Positions 47,878-57,988 of a DNA stretch of 64,000 nucleotides are shown here, piece after piece. Source of the stretch: Choanephora cucurbitarum (lineage: Eukaryota > Mucoromycota > Mucoromycetes > Mucorales > Choanephoraceae); NCBI GenBank assembly GCA_025331435.1, contig JAIWNI010000092.1:1-64000 (forward strand), written 5' to 3'. Position 1 is the stretch's first letter, and every line of letters begins with the position of its first letter. Position numbers and translations under genes: made by a program. The notes under the pieces were generated by a model. It was not told where the DNA came from. It searched no databases and saw nothing but the letters and a program-made list of their open reading frames with translations.

Positions 47878-49729
47878 TTAGATGACAGATTTCATCGTAG
47901 CACTGTCTGAGTCCTTCTTTGTGAACCATAAATACATTTCACCAATAGATTGACAGTTGTCCAAGTAAGCATCAATCAAATGAGGTGGAAGTCGAATGAA
48001 TTCAGTCACCAGATAATCTTTCGCCTTGAGTTCTTGCTCGAATTCATCATTGTCATTAGGCAAACTATCAAAGTCCCAAGCAAACAATTTGCGAACCACC
48101 TTATTCTTGGTCTCATCACCTTCACTCTCATCCACACCGTGATCCAACATGAACCTGACCATCTTTTCCCACCCTTCAGCCGGCAACAGTTGAATCTCTA
48201 GGTTCCATTCGTCCACTGCACGATGCAAGATCTCTTTTGCCTCGGCCAGTGTCTTTTGACGGATGTCTTCCAGTGTCAACTGAGATGCGCCGGGAACAGT
48301 AACGTCCCATCGGGAAGGAGGGCCGAATTCTAAGACTGTGTTCTCCACCAGACCGTTCTCAAACAAAGCCGCGGCAGAGCGCAAGGCAGGCAGTTCGAAT
48401 CCTTCAACATCAATCTTGAGGAAATGAATAGGTTGGCGAAACAGAAGAGAGGACTGGATGGTACGTTCCGCATCCTCTTTGTCGACGGCCTGATGGATGG
48501 CTCTGGCATAAGGTCTACCGAGATCAGGAAGGTCCAGAATGGATTTTTCTGTAGAGCGTGCCTGGTCAATCTGAAGTGATTTCTTCATGCTGTCCGATTG
48601 AGGAAAGAGGCGATTAAAAGAAGGCAATGTGTCCAATCGGATGGTCTGTGTGGTGATGATAGCATTGGGATTGTCATAGGAGAGACCGCCGATGCCGCCA
48701 TCGTTGATTTCGACTTTTTCCATAGCCAGTTTCTTAAATTGATCGAGTACTGCGAACGGAAGTACACGAATTCTATCCGCCAGTTGATTTAAGCGGCTTG
48801 CCATATTGATAATACCTAAAAATAGATAAAGTCAGTTTCTTTAAGAAGCGTTCTCTTCTTTGACTTTACTTCTTAAATGAGTTTGAGGTTCAAAAGCAAT
48901 GGTATGTGCTCCACTAGCGCCTGCGACTAAAGAAAACAAACCATGGTTGGAGCCTAATAAGATGTTAGAAAACAGTTTCTTTTTTAAAAAAAACTACACT
49001 GTACCTGCATCTACCATAACAAGTGGAGTATGGCGGTCAGGGTCACGACGATGAACACGCAAAATCCATTTCATGAGTGTGTAGATTCGGAATTCACGTT
49101 GATAATGGTTACTGAGGTCTTGATAGTTTGTGTTGGTGACAACCAATACATCTGGCTTGGTATCAATCTAATGTATGTCAATGTCATATTCCTATTTCTC
49201 ATTTTTTTGTACTTACAATACCGAATTGCCATAAATCACCTTGTTTAGCATACTTGAGTCCTTCTTGAGTTAAGCGATAGGTTGTCTTATCTGCAGTAGG
49301 TGCAATTGTATCCAGGTCTTGTCTTGACTTATCTTGGGTATCTTAACATTGGTTTAGATAAGACGACTTTGTTTTTTTAAAAAAAGAACCGATATTTACC
49401 TGGGTAATGAGTCTCAGGTCTAGATAAAGGCTGAGAATCAATAGCAACATGTGGTGTCAGTTGAGCTTCTGGAAGAGGAGCAGGTTTAGGAAGTTCAGGT
49501 ACGTGTTGAGGTGGTGGTGGAGGAGGAACATATTCCTCTGGTGTCTCTTCAGGATCAAAAGATGACTTTATATGGATTTAGAATACAGCAATGTGTGTTA
49601 TTTAATATTACATACACCTTTTACATGACAGAATCTTGGGTCAGTACAAATCAAGGATTTCCAATAGTACACATTTAAGCCGATAAATAGCACAATGGCC
49701 AAGATGGTACATGTTCTCCAGCTTCTCAT
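47878..49729 (-). CDS. FkbM-like methyltransferase with N-terminal membrane anchor
   Basis: About five exons. The start MRSWRTCTILAIVLFIGLNV at 49729 is a short basic tail plus one transmembrane segment, a type II signal anchor. A Pro-rich stalk follows (EETPEEYVPPPPPPQHVPEL). The catalytic domain has the SAM-binding DAGSNHGLFSLVAGASG, AFEPQTHLRSIINMASRLNQ, and the FkbM signature HFLKIDVEGFELPALRSA. FkbM enzymes are O- or N-methyltransferases; with a signal anchor and stalk this one is likely lumenal in the Golgi or ER and may act on glycans or secreted molecules (inference). Exon joins look clean. It converges on COG2 with a 69-bp gap. Confidence 0.8.
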
Positions 49730-50355
49730 TGTCGTGTGGATTCAGAGAAGGTAAGAAAACGGAAAAAAAAAGCACTTTTATGTTCCTGTGAAATTCCTTT
49801 ATTTATAAACCTTAGAATCCAAAGAAAGCTAATTTAAATGACATCTTTAGTCTAAAATAATCAATCTGAATTTCTAAAAATAGCAAGAGCCAATTGCCTC
49901 AAAAAAAAAAGAAAGGGCTGGAATCCATTTATTCAACAAGAAGGGCTGTAGCTTCTATTCTTTATGAATCAACATGGCTTATACAAGCCATTCTTTTGCT
50001 GTTTCTGTCAAGCTTAAACTAGATTTGTTTATGTATCACAAATAAGTGTTAGTGGATACTATCTTTTTTTTTAAATCATCTGAAAGAGATCTACATCATC
50101 TAACCATTTATGTCTCAACTACATGATACTTGGGCTAACTAGGATTCACTCAACCAATTTCCAGTATGAAATGTATCATGTTTGTAGACCCATTTCTTCT
50201 ATTGAAGCAAAATGCATTTTGGTTGATAAAGAGAGTCCATAAGGTGTATTCTCATCATAAAAAGGTGTCTTTTATTGGGTTGGTATTAGAGAGTCATAAG
50301 AGAGAGACTTTGTAAAATAAATAGAGGGGGGTGAATGGATAGGATCTAGGGTTTT
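49730..50355. other. Intergenic region
   Basis: AT-rich, with no gene seen. It contains the pyrimidine-rich leader of the FkbM gene on the left and the 3' flank of the deubiquitinase gene on the right. Confidence 0.4.
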
Positions 50356-51970
50356 TTACATCATACAACATGCATGGTGATGTGTATGATGTTTCTTCTT
50401 CTTCTTCTTCATGGGCTTCTCTGGATAAGAAGACCCTTCTTTCTGTTTAGCCATCTCAGCAGAAGACACACTGGAGGTAGAAGAATCAGTAGTCGACTGA
50501 TGATGACATGTCTTGTCAAGTTCATAGAACAGAATATAGGCATTTTCAGTCAAATCCGAATCGACTGTAGGATCATCATGATCCAGTTCAACCACACGGT
50601 GTGCCGATTGCATGTCATCCAGTTTAAGCCAACCGTAATGATCCTCATCTGTATCCTTACGTGCATAACTGACATAATGACCACTGAGAGGCGAATCACC
50701 TTTATGACAGACAGCACTCTTGAGACACAAGGTCCAGTCGACCAAGCGACCACAGGTAGGACAGACTGGATCATCCACATTTTGATTGACAAAACGATTG
50801 AAATCGATTGTCACTGGGATTTCCACACGCCGCTTCATTTTATGAGATCCCCCTGCATGATCATAGCGATACCGTTTCAGGACAATAGGCAGGATCATGT
50901 GTGTGTCAGGAAAAGAGGCGCCCAGTTGACTGCTGATGGAGATGCCTTGTTCGTTGGTAGCACTGTAGAAAGGCAAAAGTTCCAACACTTGCCAGGCTGT
51001 CACTGCCACCTGTTGTTGAGGTGGATCGATATGACTCGGTCTTCGGATCAACAGTCGCTCTAGATTTGGCTTTTCTTCCATCAGGGATTGAATGGTAGGT
51101 GAGGCAGCTACATTTTCATGAATAGCATCATCATCATGAGGGTTCACTTGGCGACGTATACCTGTGATGGTACTGTTATAGAAATAATCAACTAAAATAT
51201 CTTCCAGTCTGACTTCTGGCCTGTCATCGTCAGGTATAGAAAGTGATAGAGTTCTGTCGGTCATGACACGATCATCATCTGAGTCTTTGTTGGCACCATG
51301 AAAGAGACGGATTTGAAACTAAATAAGAATATCAGCACAATGAGATAATATAGCTTTCATTCTACATTACAGGCAAATAAGGCAATTCAAATGTCTCGGT
51401 AATGAACATAAACAGTTCACTTGCATCTTCCTGTGTCCAATGACCTGCTTCATCCTGACCATTCCAGTTTGCTTCCTGAAGTACCCTTCTGAGCCAATGA
51501 ACAGTATCTGCATGGATCAATCGACCCTTTCGAAGTTTATTGACAAACAACCGAAAGAGTGTCTGTAGCTTGATCTTGTTGTCTTGGTCAATATCATAGG
51601 TTAAGAGGGGATCAAAGGTTGTATTGGACACAAACATGGCAAATAGCAGACTGTCGATATAACAAGAGGTGCCTCTGTCATTTTCTGCACCCAATAAGGG
51701 TTGATCTAGTTTGGGTGATATCAAGATACCGTGTGATGCTTCTTCATAGTCTACCAAGTCTGCTATCGATCGTTTTGAGTCCCAATCGTTGGCTTCCAGG
51801 ATATTCTCGAGAATATCTGAGCTGAGTTGAATATCAAAGTGTTGTTCTGCAAAAGTAGCCAGTGAGGTGATCTTGTTGGACTGTTCTTGAGAACGTTTCT
51901 TTTGTTCAGACTGTACTGTACGTTTGTGAGGAAAGACCAGTTTCCAGATCCTATCTCGTTTTCTTTCCAT
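50356..51970 (-). CDS. USP/CYLD-like deubiquitinase with C-terminal CaaX box
   Basis: Two exons (51970 to about 51370, and about 51319 to 50356) encode about 520 aa. The Cys box reads AENDRGTSCYIDSLLFAMF, closest to CYLD-type ubiquitin proteases. The His box reads DSPLSGHYVSYARKD, with WLKLDD after it for the third catalytic residue. A CxxC pair, VCPTCGRLVDWTLC, may bind zinc. The tail is polybasic (KPMKKKKKKHHTHHH) and ends ACCMM, so the last four residues CCMM fit a CaaX prenylation signal, suggesting farnesylation and membrane attachment. An N-terminal UIM/UBA-like helix may span residues 35-75. It starts at MERKRDRIWKLV. The frame is intact. Confidence 0.85.
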
Positions 51971-52764
51971 ATATATCAAAATGAGTAATAAAGAAGAGAA
52001 AAGAAAAAAAAATTAAAAAGGGGGGGCGGAGAGAATTATCGATTGGTACAAATGCCCAAACTAAAAAATAGGCTTTTATGCCTTGTGACTCTTTTCTATA
52101 AGTCAGTAGGTTAGGAGGGGTTTCTAATAAGAGAGAGAAAGTCTTTTATTATATGTCAGATCAGATCAGATAGTATAAGCTTTTAAAGAAATTCGTTTAT
52201 TTTTACATAACATAAATTTAAAGTAGGATTCAGTTCCACAAACAACCCTAATCAGGTTACTTTCTTACCTTAGAAGATGCTTGGTCTATCAACATCATAC
52301 TGGCTTTGAGATGAGATATCCCCAACTGGGAAAATATCACTCTCATGTTCAATAGAGGATGATATCCTTGTTGCTGGTTGATCCAAAGCCATGAAGAAGC
52401 AGGTAACTGGAATGAATTGCAGAGTCTATCTAGGTTAATTCATGCCGCCCAGTAATATCAACTCCTCTAAGTGACACATAACCAACCAAGTACGGAGTAA
52501 GAAGGAGATTTTCTCTGTTTTAATCAAACCATTGACAAAGTTGAGAAGAGAGAGAAACAATAGAATTAGGTTTCTTTCAGTTTAATAAGCAAGTATTCTA
52601 CAAATCAAATTCAAGACCATCTAACAAAATTCAAAAACTGACCAATCAGATCATACTCTCTCCTCTTTTTTTTTTTCTTTATAACGTGGGTTTTATATAA
52701 ATTTGATTATTATTATAAAGGGAAAATAAATAACTTTTTTTTTTTTTTAAAAAAAGGGAGTAGA
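51971..52764. other. Intergenic region with a CCAATCAG box
   Basis: Promoter side of the deubiquitinase gene and 3' flank of the bHLH gene. It includes CCAATCAG at 52642-52649 and long A/T homopolymers. No coding frame is supported. Confidence 0.4.
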
Positions 52765-53541
52765 TTATTGCTTTAATAAATTGAGTTCATGTATTAATTC
52801 TGATTTCTCCCTTTCCATCAAATCCTCTCGTTGGTGTAAGAAACGAATGTATTCCAACGCTATTTCCTTTTTTAGTCAACCACTCTCTATTTTCAATACT
52901 ACTTTACCTTTACTGAGAATTTCCCATTTACTTGTCTTTAAGCCTTTATCCAATGGTAACAAATCCCGCAAATCATCAAATAAATCCTTCATTTCCTTTC
53001 TACGCTTTCTCTCAGCCAATTTATGACTGATGCGTAATTCAGGTGATCGACTGTAGGGTGTCGAAGGTTGTTCACTGGCTCTCCTTGAAAGAAGTGTCTT
53101 GTCCATGCTATCTGTTGTCAGCAGATGTTTCTTTGTACCGATAGCCACTGAATGACGTCGATAGTGTTCATCCAACAGGGGCGCATGGGCTGGTTTCTGT
53201 TGTCCTGTCAGATGTGTGATAGATGGTAGGGATTCTCGTCGCCATGGTGATGTAGAGTTGGATGTAGGTGGCGTGGGCAATGAGTAGAGTTCATCGACCA
53301 GTGATGATCGTCTTTGAGGAGAAGAGGGTGGTGAAGCAGAGTGATAGGAAGAGAGTAGACTGGGTCGATGGCAAGTGGCATGGAATGCTGGATCCGTAAG
53401 TGAGCCTCGACGTGAACTGGTTGGACTGGAGTGTGTACTGTTGTCATGGTGACGGACATGGTTGAGAGGGTATAGTGTACGGGATGTAGGGTCGATTAGA
53501 GAAGGTCTTCTTTCATTATATGAAATAAATTGATCATTCAT
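52765..53541 (-). CDS. bHLH transcription factor
   Basis: Two exons are joined by an intron with donor GTAAAG near 52910 and acceptor near 52861. It starts [20 protein letters not shown], followed by about 180 aa rich in Ser, Pro and Arg with several RRxSL-type possible phosphosites. The bHLH domain is C-terminal: basic region [20 protein letters not shown] with the Glu and Arg that contact E-box DNA, a loop with [17 protein letters not shown], and helix 2 [16 protein letters not shown] short leucine-rich coiled coil follows, ending [11 protein letters not shown] very pyrimidine-rich leader precedes the start. Target genes are unknown. No indel is seen. Confidence 0.88.
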
Positions 53542-53811
53542 GTTGTCAAGAATAAATAAATGCAAACTAAAAAGAAAAAAAAAAAGGGAGAAGAGAGAGA
53601 AAGAAGGGAGGAAAAAAAAAGAAAGAAGAGGGAGGGGGGGGTTGAATGAAGCTCCGAATAACACATGCTCTCTAAAAGTGATGTTTTTTTGCCACTGCTT
53701 TCTTTTTCTCTCTCTAGTGGGCCAATAAAGAGGTCTGCCACATGGCTCAAGGCGCCATTTACTGCCATACCTCGTGGTCCAGAATTCGTTTTATCTGACT
53801 TTAGATCTAAG

Positions 53812-53819
53812 CCAATCAG
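53812..53819. promoter_or_regulatory. CCAATCAG box upstream of the bHLH gene
   Basis: CCAATCAG about 270 bp upstream of the minus-strand bHLH start and about 90 bp upstream of a small plus-strand frame. HAP/NF-Y binding is inferred. Confidence 0.35.
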
Positions 53820-53904
53820 CAACCATTGAAGTAACCTGAACTATCAAGTACAGAGTATTAAAGGTGGCTATTATTTACACACACATAGCTTGAGTTCAAT
53901 AAGA

Positions 53905-54147
53905 ATGTCTCTTTTAAAATCAAAGCCATCAAAAGAGAAATCCATTGTGTGTGTTTTAGAGGGCTTGTACAACTCTACAGATTGGTTCTCTATTTCAGGG
54001 TTCTTAAGAAAAGAGAGAGCATCATGTAGTACGATCTATCTATTGTTTGACATCGATTCCCTTATAGCCCCTAAATCCTATCTCAGAAAGATCCTATCCA
54101 CACTAGAATTACCTTGGCTTACTCAACTGGAATCAGAGCTGATCTAG
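53905..54147 (+). CDS. Small hypothetical protein, 80 aa
   Basis: The ATG-initiated frame MSLLKSKPSKEKSIVCVLEG ends LELPWLTQLESELI. Composition is protein-like (mixed charged and hydrophobic residues, no homopolymers), but no family is recognised. A CCAATCAG box lies about 90 bp upstream. It may be a real small gene or a chance frame. Confidence 0.3.
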   Translation: MSLLKSKPSKEKSIVCVLEGLYNSTDWFSISGFLRKERASCSTIYLLFDIDSLIAPKSYLRKILSTLELPWLTQLESELI

Positions 54148-54674
54148 AAAAAGCTTAATTTAGGTAAATAATACGATGAGCCCTTTCTAAACAGTAACAC
54201 AGACATAGAAGAGTTTGATCGGATTCAATTGATATCCGCAGCTCCGTATACGTATCAAGAATAAGCCTTGACTTAAATGGGTGTTATTTCTATCGGCATT
54301 TTCCGATGATTGTAGAAGTCACCTTGTATGTTGAATTTATTTACAGAAAGAAATAGAAGATTGAAAGGAACAAAAAAGAACAAACGGGTGAGCATCGACA
54401 GTTGATTGGGTAAAGTGCCGATCCATATATACTTTTTTCATTCCCAATCACTAAAATACAGATAGTTTTCCATATGAGCGGAAATGAGTATATATTAAAA
54501 GTAGAGAATAAACAAAATAGACAACATGTATCATGACGAACAATGACCTAATAGACCATGTGTGTTGTTTAGTGATTTAGATTTTGACGTCAGTTTCCAA
54601 TGTCAGATTTCAGGGCCAAAATACCATTATCTCCGCTACTACTAACTATTATTTTACTTTCTTTATTTTATTGA
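54148..54674. other. Intergenic region
   Basis: No gene seen. It contains the upstream region of the 2OG-Fe(II) oxygenase gene, including a TGACGTCA palindrome (near 54587-54594), the consensus CRE/ATF bZIP site. Confidence 0.4.
54587..54594. promoter_or_regulatory. TGACGTCA, CRE/ATF-type bZIP site
   Basis: The perfect 8-bp palindrome TGACGTCA lies about 80 bp upstream of the oxygenase start. It is the canonical binding site of ATF/CREB-type bZIP factors such as fungal Atf1. Function is inferred from sequence and position. Confidence 0.45.
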
Positions 54675-55310
54675 ATGCCTAAAACGAAAAAAAAAGAACA
54701 AGGCGGAATCCAAGAAGGTTTTCCGATAGTTGGGGAAAAAAAGTATCTCCAGATGACAGAGATCGAACGCGATCAGATCTATGTGATCCCCAACTACTTT
54801 TCAGAAAAAGAATGTCAATCGGTCATCCGTTACTTCGAAACCCACCTGCCTCTTCAAGAAACAAAGGGTAAACCAAAACGAGGCTATGCTTTCAGAAACA
54901 ACGATAGACAGTCGATGGAGAACCCTTCTGTGGCACAGGCCTTGTGGAAGGGTATGTCTCTAGTTGTACAGAATTCGCGTATGGCCAAGACCAAGACACC
55001 TCAAGGACTCAATTCAAACATTCGTATCTATCGTTATCGTCCAGGCCATTCGTTTGGACCCCATTATGATGAGAGTGTACAGGATTCTCTGAGTCATCTC
55101 TGGACAGACTGGACGCTCTTGATCTATCTGAATGAAGACATGAAGGGTGGTGAGACTGTGTTCTATCGAGATAGGCAGGATCCTATTGTGGTTCAGCCCA
55201 AGAGAGGCATGGCTTTGTTTCATCGTCATGGTACTCATTGTCTCTTGCATGAGGCGAAAGAGGTAATCGATGGTAACAAATGGGTGTTGCGTAGTGATGT
55301 ATTAGTGTGA
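54675..55310 (+). CDS. 2-oxoglutarate/Fe(II) dioxygenase, prolyl-4-hydroxylase-like
   Basis: This single-exon frame of 211 aa starts MPKTKKKEQGGIQEGFPIVG. The double-stranded beta-helix core shows RIYRYRPGHSFGPHYDESV with the iron ligands His and Asp (HxD), LLIYLNEDMKGGETVFYRD, the distal His in FHRHGTHCLLHEAKEV, and NKWVLRSDVLV with the Arg or Lys that binds 2-oxoglutarate. This fits the P4Hc domain of small cytosolic or nuclear 2OG oxygenases. It has no signal peptide, so a collagen-type role is unlikely; the substrate is unknown. A CRE-like site lies just upstream. No frame damage. Confidence 0.88.
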   Translation: MPKTKKKEQGGIQEGFPIVGEKKYLQMTEIERDQIYVIPNYFSEKECQSVIRYFETHLPLQETKGKPKRGYAFRNNDRQSMENPSVAQALWKGMSLVVQNSRMAKTKTPQGLNSNIRIYRYRPGHSFGPHYDESVQDSLSHLWTDWTLLIYLNEDMKGGETVFYRDRQDPIVVQPKRGMALFHRHGTHCLLHEAKEVIDGNKWVLRSDVLV

Positions 55311-56012
55311 CTAAGAGCTTACCATTGTACTTTTATATCCTAATTAAAATGGGGGTCAGAAGATATAAACCTTACTTTTTTCACTGCGGTCTATTTGTTC
55401 AAATAAAGTGCACGGTACAATGTTGATAATAACAAGAAGCGCGAGAAAATGAATGAGTTTGGTACGGGAAAAAAAAACGCGAACATTTTTGGTAGTTTGT
55501 TATTCTTTTACAATCATCATTAAATCACTTTTACTGTTCATTTCTATTGAACAATCACACAACAAAATTAACTTTTTTTATGAAACAAACAGATGATTTG
55601 TGGCTATTGAAATTTGATTGTAACAGTGCACATCATTTCCCAGGATGATTGTAATTCTTTTTTATTATTATTATTATGATTTTTTACTGTTAAAAATAGA
55701 GACACACACATCCCCCAAAGATTCTATCAGGTGAACATAAGATTTAAGGGGCCATTTTATTTTACCGTGTGTGCGGAAGAAGTAAAAAAAAAAAATGATG
55801 CTATAGGTAACGTTACACTTTTCTTTTTTAATCTGTCATTGCAAAATAGTAAGTATACTGAGAAGAAAAAAAAAAAGAGTATTTATAGGTTGCCCTTTTT
55901 TTTCTTTTATTTTATTTTTCTTTCTTCTTTTATATATATATTTTCTGTATTTATTGTCTTTATTTTATTTATATATATATATCCCCCCTTTTACTTCTTC
56001 TTTTTCTTCACT
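55311..56012. other. Intergenic region with TATA-rich leader
   Basis: No gene seen. Homopolymeric A and T tracts, then TATATATATA (55930-55982) and a C/T-rich segment directly before the forkhead start, a likely core promoter and leader. Confidence 0.45.
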
Positions 56013-57439
56013 ATGTCTGATAAAAAGCAATTGACACAAATGTCTCAATTCTCAATTGTACGCGAAATGCCAGGCGAACAAAAGAAAAGCGTGTTACACA
56101 ATTCAACTCATAATGCAAAGAAGCAAAAACCTTCGGAATTGAAGTTCAAAATTGAACCTATCGGCATTCAGCCTGAGGATGACGATGATCTGGAAACATG
56201 TCCTTCTAGAACAAGGTCATCTTGGCCACATCAGATTGTACCTTGGTGGAAGCCTGCTGATCGTTATGAGAAGCCACCTTATTCTTATGCTACATTGATT
56301 GCTCATGCTATCTTGACCAGTAAAGATGGTCGATTGACCCTCAGTGACATCTACAAATGGATCTCCGAAGTCTATCCTTACTATAAGCGAGGTCAAAAGG
56401 GGTGGCAGGTAAGATAAAAGATTTTTGAAAGAATTGTTATCTGATATTTCAATAGAATTCCATTCGTCATAATCTCTCATTAAACAAGAAATGGTTTATC
56501 AAAGTAGATCGTCGCCCTACTCAGGCTCATCCAGGTAAAGGTGGCTATTGGACACTCCAGGTGAATATGGAAAAGGTCTTTGTGGACAATCTCTGTCAGG
56601 CAGGTGGTCATAGTAGAAGACATCATGATATTGGCATGTATTCTTCTCTCTCTACTCAATATTACCGTTCACCAGAGACTGAACAAGAACAGCCAGCCAA
56701 CTGTCCCAACATCCATATCACTCGCCCTGAAGATTTCGAATCCAAAAAGACAGTCAGAACACGCCCTCAAGAGAAAGAAGAGGTACCCAAGACAGATCCC
56801 AAGAACTTTATCATTCGATTCAATCCCCTTGATCTTAAAAGAAAGACATCGAAATCTAAGCGTGATCGTTCTCCAGAAAGTCAAGTAGTTACCAAAAAAA
56901 GAAAAACAACAACAACAACAATTGACACCATGGCTGCGTCACCTTATATGCTGAGTTATCCTATGTCGTACAGTCCTACAAAGCCTTCAGACATGATCGA
57001 CAAAGAAATGCTTGGATTCAATGATTTCTGGATGTACGATGAGCCTGATCAAGAGCCTTCTCTGTTGCTGACCTCTAGTTACCCTATGCTGTTGGATGTA
57101 GAAGCCCAGAATATCCTGAATGGCCTTCAGAGTACGCCTGCTCAAGTGATCAACCATCATCCTGACATGAAGACCATTGATCTCCAATCATTTTCGCTTG
57201 AAAAGAATATCCATTACCCTCATGCTTTTCCTGCTGAAGAATTCTCGGATCCCAACAGTAGTCTGTTTGTTTCAGACTTGAGTTCATACAATATGGATCA
57301 ATATGTTGATTTTGGTGGTCATGATTTACCATCTGATGTCCTGCTTGAAAATGATACCATGAACACCTATTGGCCAGAAACCACACCTTGTTACATGTTT
57401 GATGTCAATTCCACTATGCCTTTTGTTAAATATGAATAA
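56013..57439 (+). CDS. Forkhead transcription factor
   Basis: Two exons (56013 to about 56408, and about 56456 to 57439) encode about 455 aa. The start MSDKKQLTQMSQFSIVRE follows a pyrimidine-rich leader. The forkhead domain reads EKPPYSYATLIAHAILTSKD, RLTLSDIYKWISEVYPYYKR, then across the intron NSIRHNLSLNKKWFIKV and GKGGYWTL, with all the typical helix-3 DNA contacts (NSIRHNLS). A basic stretch follows (KRKTSKSKRDRSPE ... TKKRK). The C-terminal half is rich in Ser, Pro, Met and acidic residues and resembles an activation domain. The length is usual for fungal forkhead factors. It is similar to yeast Hcm1/Fkh-type regulators, but the exact orthologue cannot be fixed. Confidence 0.93.
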
Positions 57440-57988
57440 GTTTATTATTATCCTGTATATGTTATGCCTTTTTGTCTATACCTTATCCCCCTCTCTTTTA
57501 TTTATTATTATTATACCTGTTTAATTTATTGTACATTCTATGAAAAATAAAATCAGATGATTCAATGTTCGTTTGGCGTTGGCTCAAATGACTTGGCTTA
57601 TCATGTGAGTCAAGTTGGGCTTTTTTTTTTCTTTTTGATGTTCCGCTTTTCTTCTTGATTCGCCGATTGAATCCATCGGATGCCATGTGTCATTCAGGGC
57701 TCATCTTCAATTGACTCTTTAGTTTAAGAGTGTATGTGCCAATAAGGAAATAAATGACATCTAACAAATGAATGGAATATTTCTAACTTTCTTTATCAGG
57801 CGCGGTAGAATAAAAGTAAAGGAGCATTTCTTTAGAGTCATTCGTATTCTTTAGTTGATAGATAGTCTAACATAGGACACAAGATCTATGATTTAACGTA
57901 TACATTTATTTTGAAGTGTGTATCAAATAAAACAAGGGAATAAGATTAAGAAAGATGTACAATATAGGATAACAAAATAAAAAAAAAT
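57440..57988. other. Convergent intergenic region
   Basis: 3' flanks of the forkhead gene (plus) and the antiporter gene (minus). An AATAAA-type signal lies at 57546-57551 (AAAAATAAAATC). No coding sequence supported. Confidence 0.45.

Noticed and set aside
50374..51063. 229-aa plus-strand frame
   Set aside because: It is antisense to the catalytic half of the deubiquitinase gene and lacks any motif.
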